Numbered from the stretch's first letter, positions 1 to 8,677 are shown. The stretch: 64,000 bases of DNA from Fodinibacter sp963763015 (GCA_963763015.1 CAVXML010000004.1:62001-126000), one strand, 5' to 3'. A program made the numbers and translations. The notes: generated from the letters alone by a model not told the origin.

Positions 1-478
1 CCTGGACGACATCCTCCAGAGCCCGCCGCTGGCTGGGAGCCAGCTCGGTGTCGCAGATGACGGTGTCCGCCGCCTCGGCGATGACGATGTCGCGCAGCTC
101 GGCGGCCTTGCCCTTGCCGAGGTACGTCGCGGGGTCGGGGTTGGCCCGTCGCTGGACCACCCCGGCGAGCACCTCGGAGCCGGCGGTCTCGGCGAGTGCG
201 GCCAGCTCGCGGATGGAGTTCTCGGCGTCCTCCGCGGTGCCCTCGGACCAGACAGCAGCCAGGACGACCCGCTCGAGCCGCAGCTGCCGGTACTCGACCT
301 CGGTGACGTCCTCGAGCTCGGTGGACAGCCCGGAGACACGGCGCAGCGCCGCCCGCTCGTCGCGCTCGAGCTGTTCGCCGTCGTAGGTCGCGTCGTCGTC
401 CAGGACGAAGCCCGAGTCGTCGAGGGAGTCGTCGGCGAGCGCCTCGGCCCGCCCGGACAGGAAGTCTCGTGCAGTCAT
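1..478 (-). CDS. hflX: HflX ribosome-associated GTPase, N-terminal part (cut by window edge)
   Basis: HflX is a GTPase that binds and splits stalled or hibernating 70S ribosomes. Only the N-terminal roughly 159 residues are present; the GTPase domain lies beyond base 1. The visible part has an acidic leader (ARDFLSGRAEALADDSLDDS), then the conserved HflX N-terminal domain with ELAALAETAGSEVLAGVVQR, the signature YLGKGKAAEL and DTELAPSQRRALED. The ATG at 478 is preceded by a purine-rich AGGGGG Shine-Dalgarno sequence. It lies next to dapF-miaA and miaB, the usual actinobacterial context. Identification is secure from the YLGKGK signature; nothing can be said about the G motifs. Confidence 0.93.
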   Translation of the reverse strand, partial: MTARDFLSGRAEALADDSLDDSGFVLDDDATYDGEQLERDERAALRRVSGLSTELEDVTEVEYRQLRLERVVLAAVWSEGTAEDAENSIRELAALAETAGSEVLAGVVQRRANPDPATYLGKGKAAELRDIVIAEAADTVICDTELAPSQRRALEDVVQ

Positions 479-539
479 GTTCCCCCTATGGTCTCATCGC
501 ACAACGCCGTCGGCCCAACCGTTTCTTCCGGCTCGGCGC

Positions 540-545
540 TAGCGT
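540..545 (+). promoter_or_regulatory. -10 element (TAGCGT) of a probable leaderless promoter
   Basis: TAGCGT fits the actinobacterial TANNNT -10 consensus and ends 8 nt before the ATG at 554, with no Shine-Dalgarno sequence between. This supports a leaderless transcript and 554 rather than 488 as the start of the methyltransferase. Confidence 0.5.
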
Positions 546-553
546 GTGCCTCG

Positions 554-1159
554 ATGACCGGGCACGACCACTACTTCACGGCCGAGCCGGCAAGCGCCGA
601 CGAGCGCCGCACCCTCCACGTCCGTCTCGCCGGCCGGGACCTGGAGGTCGAGGTGGCGCCCGGCGTCTTCTCCCCGGGCGGTCTGGACAAGGGGACCGCG
701 GTCCTGCTCGACGAGGCACCCGCCCCTCCGCCCGAGGGCACCTTTCTCGACCTCGGGTGCGGGTGGGGCCCCCTGGCCCTCACCCTCGCCCAGCTCTCAC
801 CCGGTGCCACGGTGTACGCGGTCGACGTCAACGAGCGCGCCCTGGACCTCGTGCGCCGCAACGCCACCGCGCTGGGGCTGGAGGGCATTCGTGCAGGCAC
901 GCCGGACGGCATCCCGGATGCCGTGCGCTTCGACCTCATCTGGTCCAACCCCCCGATCCGGGTGGGGAAGGCGGCGCTCCACGACCTGCTGCGCACCTGG
1001 TTGCCCCGCCTCGCTCCGGATGGAGCGGCGTACCTGGTGGTGCAGCGCAACCTCGGCTCGGACAGCCTCCAGCGCTGGGTCGAGACCGACCTCGGGATGC
1101 CGTGCCGGCGCCTGGTCTCCAGCAAGGGCTTCCGGGTGCTCCAGGTCAGGCCGTCGTGA
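554..1159 (+). CDS. Class I SAM methyltransferase, RsmC-like
   Basis: Predicted S-adenosylmethionine-dependent N2-guanine methyltransferase of the RsmC/MTS type (16S rRNA G1207-like activity in characterised members; the exact target here is inferred). In the 201 residues one sees the SAM-binding motif FLDLGCGWGPLALTLA near residue 65, the acidic motif VYAVDVNERALDLVRRN, and the catalytic SNPPIRVGK (NPP[Y/I] type) near residue 138. The N-terminal YFTAEPAS and PGVFSPGGLDKGTAVLL segments are typical of the family. An upstream in-frame ATG at 488 is possible, but the -10 hexamer at 540-545 would then lie inside the gene. The stop overlaps the GTG of the next gene (GTGA), so the two are probably co-translated. 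Confidence 0.85.
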   Translation: MTGHDHYFTAEPASADERRTLHVRLAGRDLEVEVAPGVFSPGGLDKGTAVLLDEAPAPPPEGTFLDLGCGWGPLALTLAQLSPGATVYAVDVNERALDLVRRNATALGLEGIRAGTPDGIPDAVRFDLIWSNPPIRVGKAALHDLLRTWLPRLAPDGAAYLVVQRNLGSDSLQRWVETDLGMPCRRLVSSKGFRVLQVRPS

Positions 1160-2028
1160 CCCCCTCGCTGGGGGTCGTCCTCGTTCCCACCCTGCCGCCG
1201 GAGGCGCTCCGGAAGCTGGCCTCCGTCGCCGACGAGCACCTCGACGAGCTGTGGGTCTGGGAGGACTGCTTCAAGGAGTCGGCCGTCGCCTCGGCGGCTG
1301 CGGCACTCGCCTGGACCGAGCGGGTTCGCGTCGGGATCGGCCTGGCGCCGGTGCCGCTGCGGAACGTGGCCCTCCTCGCGATGGAGCTCGCGACGCTGCA
1401 CCGGCTGTTCCCGGGTCGCCTCCTGCCCGGTATCGGGCACGGGGTGCAGGACTGGATGGGACAGGTCGGTGCGCGGCCCGCATCACCGCTGACCCTGCTC
1501 GGTGAGTACGCCCAGGCCCTGAGGCTGCTGCTCGACGGGCAGGAGGTCACGGTCTCGGGCCGCTACGTCCGCCTCGACCGGGTCCGGCTGGACTGGCCGC
1601 CCGAGCCCGGCACTCCCCTGCTCATCGGCGGTGCCGGCCCGAGGACCCTCGAGCTGGCCGGCCGGCTCGGCGACGGCATCATCATCGGCTCCGCGGCGTC
1701 CGAGACGGAGCTGGGGGACGCGGTGGCGGCAGGGCGAGCCGGCTGGGGCGGGACGGGTGCACCGATGCCGGTCGTCACCCACCTCCTCGCGGCGACCGGG
1801 CCCGGTGCGGAGCGGCGACTGGCCGAGGAGCTCGGTCGGTGGGGCCGCACCGACGGCGCTCCCGGCCGGGGGGTCGCCGGGAACGCCACCACCGTGGCGG
1901 ATGCCGTCCGGCGGCTGGCCGCTCTCGGCGCCACCACCGTCGTGGTCCAGCCGACCGAGGACGAGCCGGACCTCGAGGGCCTCGTGCGGTTCGTCGGCCG
2001 GGACGTCAGGTCAGCGCTGGCTCGCTGA
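1156..2028 (+). CDS. LLM-class (luciferase-like) flavin/F420-dependent oxidoreductase
   Basis: A 290-residue luciferase-like monooxygenase-fold protein. Family hallmarks are the TIM-barrel strands LWVWEDCFKES, RVRVGIGLAPVPLRNVALLAMELATLHRL and FPGRLLPGIGHGVQDWM, followed by the substrate/cofactor segment LLDGQEVTVSGRYVRL and PLLIGGAGPRTLELAGRLGDGIIIGS. Members use FMNH2 or reduced F420; the actual substrate cannot be told from sequence. The GTG start overlaps the stop of the methyltransferase gene, implying translational coupling. The 3' end overlaps the convergent dapF by 23 bp. Confidence 0.85.
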   Translation: MTPSLGVVLVPTLPPEALRKLASVADEHLDELWVWEDCFKESAVASAAAALAWTERVRVGIGLAPVPLRNVALLAMELATLHRLFPGRLLPGIGHGVQDWMGQVGARPASPLTLLGEYAQALRLLLDGQEVTVSGRYVRLDRVRLDWPPEPGTPLLIGGAGPRTLELAGRLGDGIIIGSAASETELGDAVAAGRAGWGGTGAPMPVVTHLLAATGPGAERRLAEELGRWGRTDGAPGRGVAGNATTVADAVRRLAALGATTVVVQPTEDEPDLEGLVRFVGRDVRSALAR

Positions 2029-2896
2029 GGGCCGCCAGGTCGAGGACGCCGTCGGCGACGAGCACCGCGGGCCCGGCCAGCTCCACGCCGTGGTCGGGAA
2101 GGAGCCTCACCGTCAGCCGGCCACCGGGGACGTCGACCAGCCACGTCGCACCGGTGTCCAGCGAGCCGGCCCAGAAGCTCGTGGCGATCGCCGCCGCGCA
2201 CGCTCCCGAGCCGCACGAGCGCGTCTCCCCCACTCCTCGCTCGTGTACCCGGAGGGCGATGTGCCCGGGCCCCATCGGGCGCACCAGCTCGACATTGGTG
2301 CCCTGCGGCGGCTCCGGACGCACCACCGGCGCGGCCGTGAGGTCGATGGCCTCGAGGTCGACCTGCTCGGGCAGTGCGACGACGGTGTGCGGGTTGCCCA
2401 GGTCGACGGTCAGGGCGGAGTAGGGGTCGCCGCCGTCGAGGTGCACGAGGGCGTCGAAGCCGTCGCGCTCGGCCGTCTCCACGTCACCGAGGCGCCAGGG
2501 ACCGAGGTCGACGGCGAACCCCTCACCGTCGAGGCGGACCCGCTTTGCCCCGGCGCGGGTGCCGATCGAGAACTCGTCGGCCGTCTCGAGGCCCTCGCGC
2601 CGCAGGAAGGCGGCGAAGACGCGCGTCCCGTTCCCGCACATCTCCGACACGCTGCCGTCGGCGTTGCGGTAGTCCATGAACCAGCGGGCGCCATCCACCC
2701 GGGCCCGCACGTCGGGGTCCTCCACGAGGTCGGTCGGCACCACACGGATGACCCCGTCGCCCCCGACACCGGTCCGGCGGTCCGCCAGGGCGACCGCCCG
2801 AGCGGCGGACAGGCCCAGCGTGCCGTCGAGGTCGGGCACGAGCACGAAGTCGTTCTCGGTGCCGTGCCCCTTGGTGAAGGAGAGCCGATCAGCCAT
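2006..2896 (-). CDS. dapF: Diaminopimelate epimerase
   Basis: Converts LL- to meso-diaminopimelate, the last step before meso-DAP enters lysine and peptidoglycan synthesis. The 296-residue protein carries both catalytic cysteines in their motifs: C87 in MCGNGTRVFAAF and C228 in CGSGACAAA, plus the N-terminal FTKGHGTENDFVLV. The start MADRLSF at 2896 was chosen because homologues begin just before FTKGHGTEND; it overlaps the end of miaA by 8 bp, so dapF is the third gene of a def-miaA-dapF operon. dapA and dapB of the same pathway are further along in this window. Confidence 0.96.
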   Translation of the reverse strand: MADRLSFTKGHGTENDFVLVPDLDGTLGLSAARAVALADRRTGVGGDGVIRVVPTDLVEDPDVRARVDGARWFMDYRNADGSVSEMCGNGTRVFAAFLRREGLETADEFSIGTRAGAKRVRLDGEGFAVDLGPWRLGDVETAERDGFDALVHLDGGDPYSALTVDLGNPHTVVALPEQVDLEAIDLTAAPVVRPEPPQGTNVELVRPMGPGHIALRVHERGVGETRSCGSGACAAAIATSFWAGSLDTGATWLVDVPGGRLTVRLLPDHGVELAGPAVLVADGVLDLAALSEPALT

Positions 2897-3830
2897 GCGC
2901 GTCATTGTCCCGCACCGCGGTGCGCACCCGTGCCACCGCCGCGGTCACGGCATCCGGGTCGGTCGGGTCGAGCCACGTGATCCGCGGGTCGGGGCGGAAC
3001 CACGACTCCTGTCGGCGGGCGAGGCGTCGGGTCGCCGCGACGGTCTGCTGCTGGGCCTCGGTGGCGTCGAGGACGCCGTCGAGCTGGGCGAGGGCCTGGG
3101 CGTAGCCGATGGCGGTGCTCGCCGTGCGGCCCGTGCGCAGGCCTCGGGCCTCGAGGCCACGGACCTCCTCGAGCAGGCCCCGGGTCCACATCCGGCGGAC
3201 CCGTTCGGCGATGCGGCGGTCGAGCACCTGGCGAGACGGCAGCAGCCCGAGCACCACCGCGGGGTGGACGAAGTCCCGCCTGGGCATGGAGGCCGAGAAG
3301 GGCCGCCCCGTCAGCTCCACGACCTCGAGGGCCCGCACGATCCGGCGGCGGTTGTTCGGCCCGACGGCGGCGGCGGCCTCCGGGTCGACCGCGGCGAGCG
3401 CCGCATGCATTGCCGGTGTGCCCTCCTCGGCGGCACGGTCCTCGAGGCGGCGTCGGACCTCGGCATCGGTCGGCGGAATGTCGAGCCGGTCGAGCAGCGC
3501 GCGAACGTAGAGCCCGGAGCCGCCGACGACGACCGGGGTCCGCTGCCGTCGGAGCACCGCCTCCAGGTCGGCCCGCGCGTGTCGCTGGTACGCGGCGACG
3601 CTCGCCTCCTCCGTCACGTCGAGGACGTCGACCTGGTGGTGCGGCACGCCGCGGCGCTCCTCGAGCGAGAGCTTCGCCGTGCCGATGTCCATCCCGCGGT
3701 AGAGCTGGCTGGCATCGGCCCCGATGACCTCCCCCTCCAGCACCTCCGCGAGGCGCAGGCCCAGGTCCGACTTCCCGGTGGCGGTCGGTCCGACGACCGC
3801 GACGACCCGGGGGCGGTCGTCAGTCGGCAC
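2889..3830 (-). CDS. miaA: tRNA dimethylallyltransferase
   Basis: Transfers a dimethylallyl group from DMAPP to N6 of A37 in tRNAs reading UNN codons, giving i6A, the substrate of MiaB whose gene lies 3 kb away. The 313 residues show the P-loop VVGPTATGKSDLGLRLA, DASQLYRGMDIGTAK, the HHQVDVLDVTEEASVAAYQ segment, VVVGGSGLYVRALLD, and the tRNA-binding ASTAIGYAQAL near residue 236. It overlaps def by 11 bp upstream and dapF by 8 bp downstream, so the three are one transcription unit. Confidence 0.96.
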   Translation of the reverse strand: MPTDDRPRVVAVVGPTATGKSDLGLRLAEVLEGEVIGADASQLYRGMDIGTAKLSLEERRGVPHHQVDVLDVTEEASVAAYQRHARADLEAVLRRQRTPVVVGGSGLYVRALLDRLDIPPTDAEVRRRLEDRAAEEGTPAMHAALAAVDPEAAAAVGPNNRRRIVRALEVVELTGRPFSASMPRRDFVHPAVVLGLLPSRQVLDRRIAERVRRMWTRGLLEEVRGLEARGLRTGRTASTAIGYAQALAQLDGVLDATEAQQQTVAATRRLARRQESWFRPDPRITWLDPTDPDAVTAAVARVRTAVRDNDAHG

Positions 3831-4425
3831 GCTCCTCCTCGGGCGTGTCGTCGTCGTGGCCGAAGGGGTCGCGGTCGACCCCCGGCAGCCAGGTGAGACC
3901 GGGCACCCCCCACCCGTGACCCTTGACCACCTTGCGCGCCTTGCGCGACCACTTGCCGGTCAGTCGGTCGACGTAGAGGAACCCGTTGAGGTGGTCGTAC
4001 TCGTGCTGGAGCATCCGGGCGAACCAGCCGGTGGCCTCGTACCGGAGCTCCCCTCCCTCGAGGTCGATCCCGGTGAGCGTCGCCCGCTCTCCCCGGCGCA
4101 GGGGGAACGACTCCCCCGGCACCGAGAGGCAGCCCTCGACCTCCTCGTGCGGGTCCGGGTCGCCGACGACCGGCTTGCTGGAGGTCAAGTAGGGGTTGAG
4201 GACGACCCCGCGCGCGGGGATGCCGTCGTCGTTGGCGAGCTGCCAGGTGAAGATCCGCACCCCCACGCCGACCTGTGGGGCGGCGAGGCCCACTCCCCGC
4301 GCGGCGTCCATCGTCTCGAACATGTCGGCGACCAGCTCGCGAACCTCGGCGTCGATGACGTCGACGGGGCGGGCGCGCTGGTGGAGCACGGGCTCCCCGG
4401 TGATCACGACGGGACGGATGGCCAT
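3820..4425 (-). CDS. def: Peptide deformylase
   Basis: Removes the N-formyl group from nascent proteins; a metallo-hydrolase acting at the ribosome exit. All three family motifs are present in the 201-residue protein: GVGLAAPQVG (residues 44-53), EGCLS with metal ligand C99, and HEYDH (141-145) with the two histidine ligands and catalytic glutamate. The acidic C-terminal tail (DPFGHDDDTPEEERAD) is an actinobacterial style extension. The start is set at MAIRPVVITG, giving normal family length. It is the first gene of the def-miaA-dapF operon and diverges from the flavoprotein gene at 4500. Confidence 0.96.
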   Translation of the reverse strand: MAIRPVVITGEPVLHQRARPVDVIDAEVRELVADMFETMDAARGVGLAAPQVGVGVRIFTWQLANDDGIPARGVVLNPYLTSSKPVVGDPDPHEEVEGCLSVPGESFPLRRGERATLTGIDLEGGELRYEATGWFARMLQHEYDHLNGFLYVDRLTGKWSRKARKVVKGHGWGVPGLTWLPGVDRDPFGHDDDTPEEERAD

Positions 4426-4487
4426 GGCCGTGATTCTTCCAGAGGGCCGGATGCCGGCCGCCCGGGACGCCGCAGGCCGCTGCCTCC

Positions 4488-4493
4488 TACGAT
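4488..4493 (+). promoter_or_regulatory. -10 element (TACGAT) of a leaderless promoter
   Basis: TACGAT fits TANNNT and ends exactly 6 nt before the ATG at 4500. No Shine-Dalgarno sequence is visible, so the transcript probably starts at or within a base or two of the start codon. It favours ATG 4500 over GTG 4497. Confidence 0.55.
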
Positions 4494-4499
4494 CGGGTG

Positions 4500-6167
4500 A
4501 TGAACCCCGCCATCGTGCTGGTCTCACCGGAGCACGCCGCCCACCTGGCCGACGAGTTCGGGCGGTACGTGCGGGACTACGACATCCACACCACCACGAC
4601 GGTCGCCGAGGCGGAGGACGTGGCCCGGAACGTCACGGCGGGTGGGCGGCAGGTCGCCCTCTTCGTCGCCGAGTCCCAGCTGCCCGACGCCCACGTGCTC
4701 GAGGCCTTCGCCCGCTGGCGCGCGGTGGTACCGACGGCCAGGCGGCTGGTCGCCGCCCATCACTCACGGTTCCTCACGGACGCCCCCGACCTGCGGGCGG
4801 GCCTGGCCAAGGGGAAGTACGACGCCTACCTGCTCATGCCGCGTGGCGTGCGCGACGAGGAGTTCCACACCGCGGTCTGCGAGCTGCTGTCCGACTGGGG
4901 CTCGACGGTGGCCGCTCCGGAGGTGGAGTCGGTGCGCATCGTCTCAGCCGGATCGGACGCCCTCACCCTCGGGATCCGTGACTTCCTCGACCGGATGGGA
5001 CTGCCGAACCGGACGTACCACCCGGACACCGAGGAGGGCCGGGAGGTCCTCGCGGCCGCGGGGGCCGACCCGACCTACCCCCTCGTGCGTGCCATGGACT
5101 CGTTCGTGTTCTCGCCACGGACCGTGCGTGACGTGGCGGTGCGCGTCTACGGGAGCCCCGTCGATATCGACGTCGACACGGTGGTCGACGTCGCGATCGT
5201 GGGGGCGGGCCCTGCGGGCCTCGCCGCGGCGGTGTACGCGTCCTCCGAGGGGCTCTCGGCCGTCGTCCTCGAGGCCGAGGCGGTCGGCGGGCAGGCGGGC
5301 ACCTCGTCGATGATCCGCAACTACCTGGGCTTCCCCCGGGGGGTGTCCGGGATGCGACTTGCGCAACGGGCCCGGAACCAGGCGATCCGCTTCGGCACCC
5401 GCTTCTTCACGGGGTGGTCCGTGACGGGACTGGAGCCCGGTGCGCCCGGTGAGCCGCACCTGCTGCACACCGACGGCGGGGACCTGCGCGCCCGGGCGGT
5501 CGTCGTCGCGACGGGGGTCACCTATCGCCGGCTGCGGGTGCCCGCCGTCGAGGCCCTGGTCGGGCTCGGGGTCTTCTACGGCAGTGCCATGACCGCGGCT
5601 CGGGAGATGGAGGACGTCGACGTCGTGGTCGTCGGCGGCGGCAACTCCGCCGGGCAGTCCGCCATCCACCTCGCCCGGTTCGCAAGGTCCGTGACCATCC
5701 TCGTGCGCCGGGAGGGGCTGGAGTCCACCATGTCCTCGTACCTCATCGAGGAGATCGCCTACAACCCGCGGATCACGGTCCTGCCCTGCGCCGAGGTCGA
5801 CGACGCCGGAGGGGACGGTCGCCTCGAGTGGGTGCGCGTGCGCGACACCCGCAGTGGGGGCACGTCGGAGCGCACCTGCCGCGGGCTCTTCCTCCTGCTG
5901 GGGGCGGAGCCGCACTGCGACTGGCTCCCGGAGGCTGTCGCCCGTGACGCCCGCGGCTTCGTCCTGACGGGGCGCGACGTGCCCCCGGAGCGGTGGTCCG
6001 ACGAGCTCCCACCCGCGAGCCTCGAGACCACCGTGCCCGGCGTCTTCGCGGCCGGCGACATCCGCGCCGGATCCATGAAGCGAGTGGCGGCGGCGAGCGG
6101 CGAGGGGTCGTCGGTCGTCCCCCTGGTGCACGCCTGGCTCGACCCGACCGTGCCCCGAGCCGGCTGA
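4500..6167 (+). CDS. Thioredoxin-reductase-like flavoprotein with N-terminal receiver-like and Trx-fold domains, lacking the redox CxxC
   Basis: A 555-residue two-nucleotide-binding flavoprotein. Residues 1-125 look like a response-regulator (receiver) fold (PAIVLVSPEHAAHLADEFGR, VALFVAESQLPD, DAYLLMPRGVRDEEFHTAV). Residues about 140-210 resemble a glutaredoxin-like module (LGIRDFLDRMGLPNRTYHPD). From about 228 come the FAD Rossmann motif DVAIVGAGPAGLAAAVYASS, GGQAGTSSMIRNYLGFP, a second dinucleotide motif VVVVGGGNSAGQSA near residue 377, and VPGVFAAGDIR. The position that holds CATC in thioredoxin reductases reads YGSAMTAARE, so the enzyme cannot do classical dithiol transfer. Its electron acceptor is unknown. 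It stands alone with its own leaderless promoter. Confidence 0.8.
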   Translation: MNPAIVLVSPEHAAHLADEFGRYVRDYDIHTTTTVAEAEDVARNVTAGGRQVALFVAESQLPDAHVLEAFARWRAVVPTARRLVAAHHSRFLTDAPDLRAGLAKGKYDAYLLMPRGVRDEEFHTAVCELLSDWGSTVAAPEVESVRIVSAGSDALTLGIRDFLDRMGLPNRTYHPDTEEGREVLAAAGADPTYPLVRAMDSFVFSPRTVRDVAVRVYGSPVDIDVDTVVDVAIVGAGPAGLAAAVYASSEGLSAVVLEAEAVGGQAGTSSMIRNYLGFPRGVSGMRLAQRARNQAIRFGTRFFTGWSVTGLEPGAPGEPHLLHTDGGDLRARAVVVATGVTYRRLRVPAVEALVGLGVFYGSAMTAAREMEDVDVVVVGGGNSAGQSAIHLARFARSVTILVRREGLESTMSSYLIEEIAYNPRITVLPCAEVDDAGGDGRLEWVRVRDTRSGGTSERTCRGLFLLLGAEPHCDWLPEAVARDARGFVLTGRDVPPERWSDELPPASLETTVPGVFAAGDIRAGSMKRVAAASGEGSSVVPLVHAWLDPTVPRAG

Positions 6168-6305
6168 CCGCCCCGCGACTCTCAACCGAACGGGTCGGGC
6201 GCCTCGGCCGTTCGGCCACCGTTGCAACGCTTCTCCCGGATCGTCGGCGCGCGCGTCGGCTCGTTCCCTACCGTGGGACCTCTCTCCGCCGATGAAGGGA
6301 AGCAC

Positions 6306-6497
6306 GTGGCCCACAACACGTCCGGGTTGCCGAAGCTCGACCTGGAGCCGTTCGACCCGAGCGACCTCTACGCCGCAGCGCGGTCCGGCACCGGCGCCGA
6401 GGCCGCGCGTCAGCGGTCCCGCCGGGCGCCCCTGCTCGTCGGCCTCGGCGCGCTCGTCTCACTCGTCGTCGTCGGCATGGCGGTGCTGCTGAGCTGA
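6306..6497 (+). CDS. Small single-pass membrane protein, unknown function
   Basis: A 63-residue protein starting at GTG 6306, with an AAGGGA Shine-Dalgarno sequence 5 nt upstream. The N-terminal two thirds are hydrophilic (KLDLEPFDPSDLYAAARSGT, then a basic AARQRSRRAP stop-transfer-like patch), followed by one hydrophobic helix LLVGLGALVSLVVVGMAVLL at the very C-terminus. This is a tail-anchored layout with the bulk predicted cytoplasmic. I recognise no family. The 138 bp before it hold no other gene. Confidence 0.6.
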   Translation: MAHNTSGLPKLDLEPFDPSDLYAAARSGTGAEAARQRSRRAPLLVGLGALVSLVVVGMAVLLS

Positions 6498-6525
6498 CGG
6501 CCGGCTCCGTGGGCCGAGCCGGATC

Positions 6526-8043
6526 TCAGGCCGAGCACGCCGGCGCGGTGGCCACCGGCTCGTCGGGGCGGCCCACTGACGGCATCCCCAGGGAGACGGC
6601 CGGCTTCCCCGGCACGGGGGCATCCCGCAGGGCCTCCCAGGCGTCGCCGCCGGCGGTCCGCCGGACGGCATACGGCCCGCCCGTGACTCCGCTGTCGGCG
6701 ACGAGGTGGTGAGGGGCGCCGTACGTGACGCCCACGGTCACCACGTCGCCCGGTCGGGGTACGGGTGAGCCCTCCGGGACGGCGAAGTGCACCAGCCGGT
6801 TGTCCCGAGCCCGGCCCGACAGGCGCGCGGTGGCACCGTCCTTGCGCCCCTCGCCGGGGGCCACGAGCACCTCGACCTCGCGGCCCTCCACGGCCCGGTT
6901 CTCGGCCCAGGACACCCGCTCCTGGAGGGCGATGAGCCGGTCGAAGCGCTCCTGGACCACGGCCTTGGGAACCTGGTTCGGCATCGTCGCGGCGGGCGTG
7001 CCGGCCCGCACCGAGTACTGGAAGGTGAAGGCGCTCGAGAAGCGCGAGGCCTCGACGACCCGGAGCGTCTCGGCGAAGTCGTCCTCGGTCTCACCGGGGA
7101 ACCCGACGATGATGTCGGTCGTGATGGCGGCATCCGGGATCGCGGAGCGGACCGTGTCGAGAATGCCGAGGAACCTCGCACTGCGGTAGGAGCGCCGCAT
7201 CGCCTTCAGGACCCGGTCAGAGCCGGACTGCAGGGGCATGTGAAGGCTCGGCATGACGTTCGGGGTCTCGGCCATGGCGGCGATGACGTCGTCGGTGAAG
7301 GCGGCGGGGTGCGGGCTGGTGAAGCGCACGCGCTCGAGGCCCTCGATGCCACCACAGGCGCGCAACAGCTTGCCGAAGGCAAGACGGTCGCCGAACTCGA
7401 CCCCGTAGGTGTTGACGTTCTGGCCGAGCAGGGTCACCTCGACGACGCCCTGGGCCACGAGTGCCTCGACCTCGGCGAGGATGTCGCCGGGGCGGCGGTC
7501 CTGCTCGGTTCCTCGCAGGCTGGGGACGATGCAGAAGGTGCAGGTGTTGTTGCACCCGACCGAGATCGACACCCAGCCGGCGAATGCGGAGTCACGTCGG
7601 GTCGGCAGGGTCGAGGGGAAGGTCTCGAGGGACTCCAGGATCTCGACCTCGGCACGCCTGTTGTGCCTGGCCCGGTCGAGCAGGGCGGGCAGGCTGCCGA
7701 TGTTGTGGGTACCGAAGACGACGTCGACCCAAGGAGCGCGCTGGACGATGGTCGCCCGGTCCTTCTGCGCCATGCAGCCACCGACGGCGATCTGCAGGTC
7801 GGGGTTCGCCGTCTTGGCCGGCCGCAGCTGGCCGAGGTTCCCGTAGAGCTTGTTGTCGGCGTTCTCGCGCACCGCGCACGTGTTGAAGACGACGACGTCG
7901 GCCACCTCCGGCCGCTGCTCCTGCGCCACGCTGGCCACGTCGACATAGCCCGCCGTCTCGAGCAGGCCGGCGAGGCGCTCGGAGTCGTGGACGTTCATCT
8001 GGCACCCGTGGGTGCGCACGTCGTAGGTCCTCGGTGCAGTCAT
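6526..8043 (-). CDS. miaB: tRNA-2-methylthio-N6-dimethylallyladenosine synthase
   Basis: Radical-SAM methylthiotransferase that converts i6A37 (made by MiaA) to ms2i6A37. The 505-residue protein has the UPF0004 domain with its cluster cysteines (THGCQMNVHDSERL, VVFNTCAVRENADNKLYGN, IAVGGCMAQ), the radical-SAM motif CNNTCTFC at about residues 163-170, and a C-terminal TRAM domain (VLVAPGEGRKDG...GRARDNRLVHF). A 50-residue C-terminal tail (SGVTGGPYAVRRTAGGDAWE and beyond) is an actinobacterial extension of unknown role. ATG 8043 is preceded by TACCCT about 9 nt upstream. Confidence 0.96.
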   Translation of the reverse strand: MTAPRTYDVRTHGCQMNVHDSERLAGLLETAGYVDVASVAQEQRPEVADVVVFNTCAVRENADNKLYGNLGQLRPAKTANPDLQIAVGGCMAQKDRATIVQRAPWVDVVFGTHNIGSLPALLDRARHNRRAEVEILESLETFPSTLPTRRDSAFAGWVSISVGCNNTCTFCIVPSLRGTEQDRRPGDILAEVEALVAQGVVEVTLLGQNVNTYGVEFGDRLAFGKLLRACGGIEGLERVRFTSPHPAAFTDDVIAAMAETPNVMPSLHMPLQSGSDRVLKAMRRSYRSARFLGILDTVRSAIPDAAITTDIIVGFPGETEDDFAETLRVVEASRFSSAFTFQYSVRAGTPAATMPNQVPKAVVQERFDRLIALQERVSWAENRAVEGREVEVLVAPGEGRKDGATARLSGRARDNRLVHFAVPEGSPVPRPGDVVTVGVTYGAPHHLVADSGVTGGPYAVRRTAGGDAWEALRDAPVPGKPAVSLGMPSVGRPDEPVATAPACSA

Positions 8044-8128
8044 GGCGAGTCAAGGGTAGACGGAAGGAAGGTTCCCCTCGACAACGGAGCTGCTCGAGCC
8101 CGGCGCCGTACGAGAGAGCCTGCGACCC

Positions 8129-8671
8129 CTAACGGCTGCGAGGCCCTGCCGTGGTCCTCGCGTACCTGAGCAGCACGATCCCGCTCGGGAACGGCGTGCA
8201 GCCCGTCAGGCTGAGCCGCTTGTGCTGCTCGAACGGACCGAAGAGCCGGGTGCCCCCGCCGAGCACGACGGGGATGACCGCGATGGTCAGCTCGTCGAGG
8301 GCATCAGCGGCGATCGCCTGAGTGAGGACGTCACCACCGCCGAAGACATTGACGTCCCGGTCGGTCGCGGACTGGGCCTTGGCCAGCGTCTCGCCTATGT
8401 CACCCGACGTGAAGGTCACCCCTGGAGGTGCCTCCTCCGCGGCGGCGTGGGTCAGCACGTAGGTGGGCGGCCCGGAGGTGCTGCCGCCGAACATTGCCGC
8501 GGACTCGCGGTACGTGGTGGCGCCCAGGACGTACGCTCCGGCGCGCTGCATCGCCTCCGTCATGCCGTAGTCCTCGTCGCGGCGCATGGCGTCGTTGAGC
8601 CACGACATGTCGCCGTCTGCCGCCCGGATGAAACCATCGAGGCTGGCTGCGACGCTTGCGAAGGTCGCCAC
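8129..8671 (-). CDS. Dihydrofolate-reductase-fold (RibD C-terminal domain) protein
   Basis: A 180-residue stand-alone RibD_C/DHFR-like protein: MATFASVAASLDGFIRAADG at the N-terminus, YVLGATTYRESAAMFGG, PPTYVLTHAA, DVNVFGGGDVLTQAIAADAL and the C-terminal ELTIAVIPVVLGGGTRLF. Such proteins are NADPH-dependent reductases of uncharacterised substrate; it is not the housekeeping DHFR, which is at 38720. The GTG start is fixed by a leaderless-type -10 hexamer 6 nt upstream. It diverges from the GNAT gene at 8780. Confidence 0.85.
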   Translation of the reverse strand: MATFASVAASLDGFIRAADGDMSWLNDAMRRDEDYGMTEAMQRAGAYVLGATTYRESAAMFGGSTSGPPTYVLTHAAAEEAPPGVTFTSGDIGETLAKAQSATDRDVNVFGGGDVLTQAIAADALDELTIAVIPVVLGGGTRLFGPFEQHKRLSLTGCTPFPSGIVLLRYARTTAGPRSR

Positions 8672-8677
8672 GCGCCA

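Noticed and set aside
488..553. Upstream ATG adding 22 residues to the RsmC-like methyltransferase
   Set aside because: The -10 hexamer at 540-545 would lie within the gene, and homologues begin close to the MTGHDHYF start.
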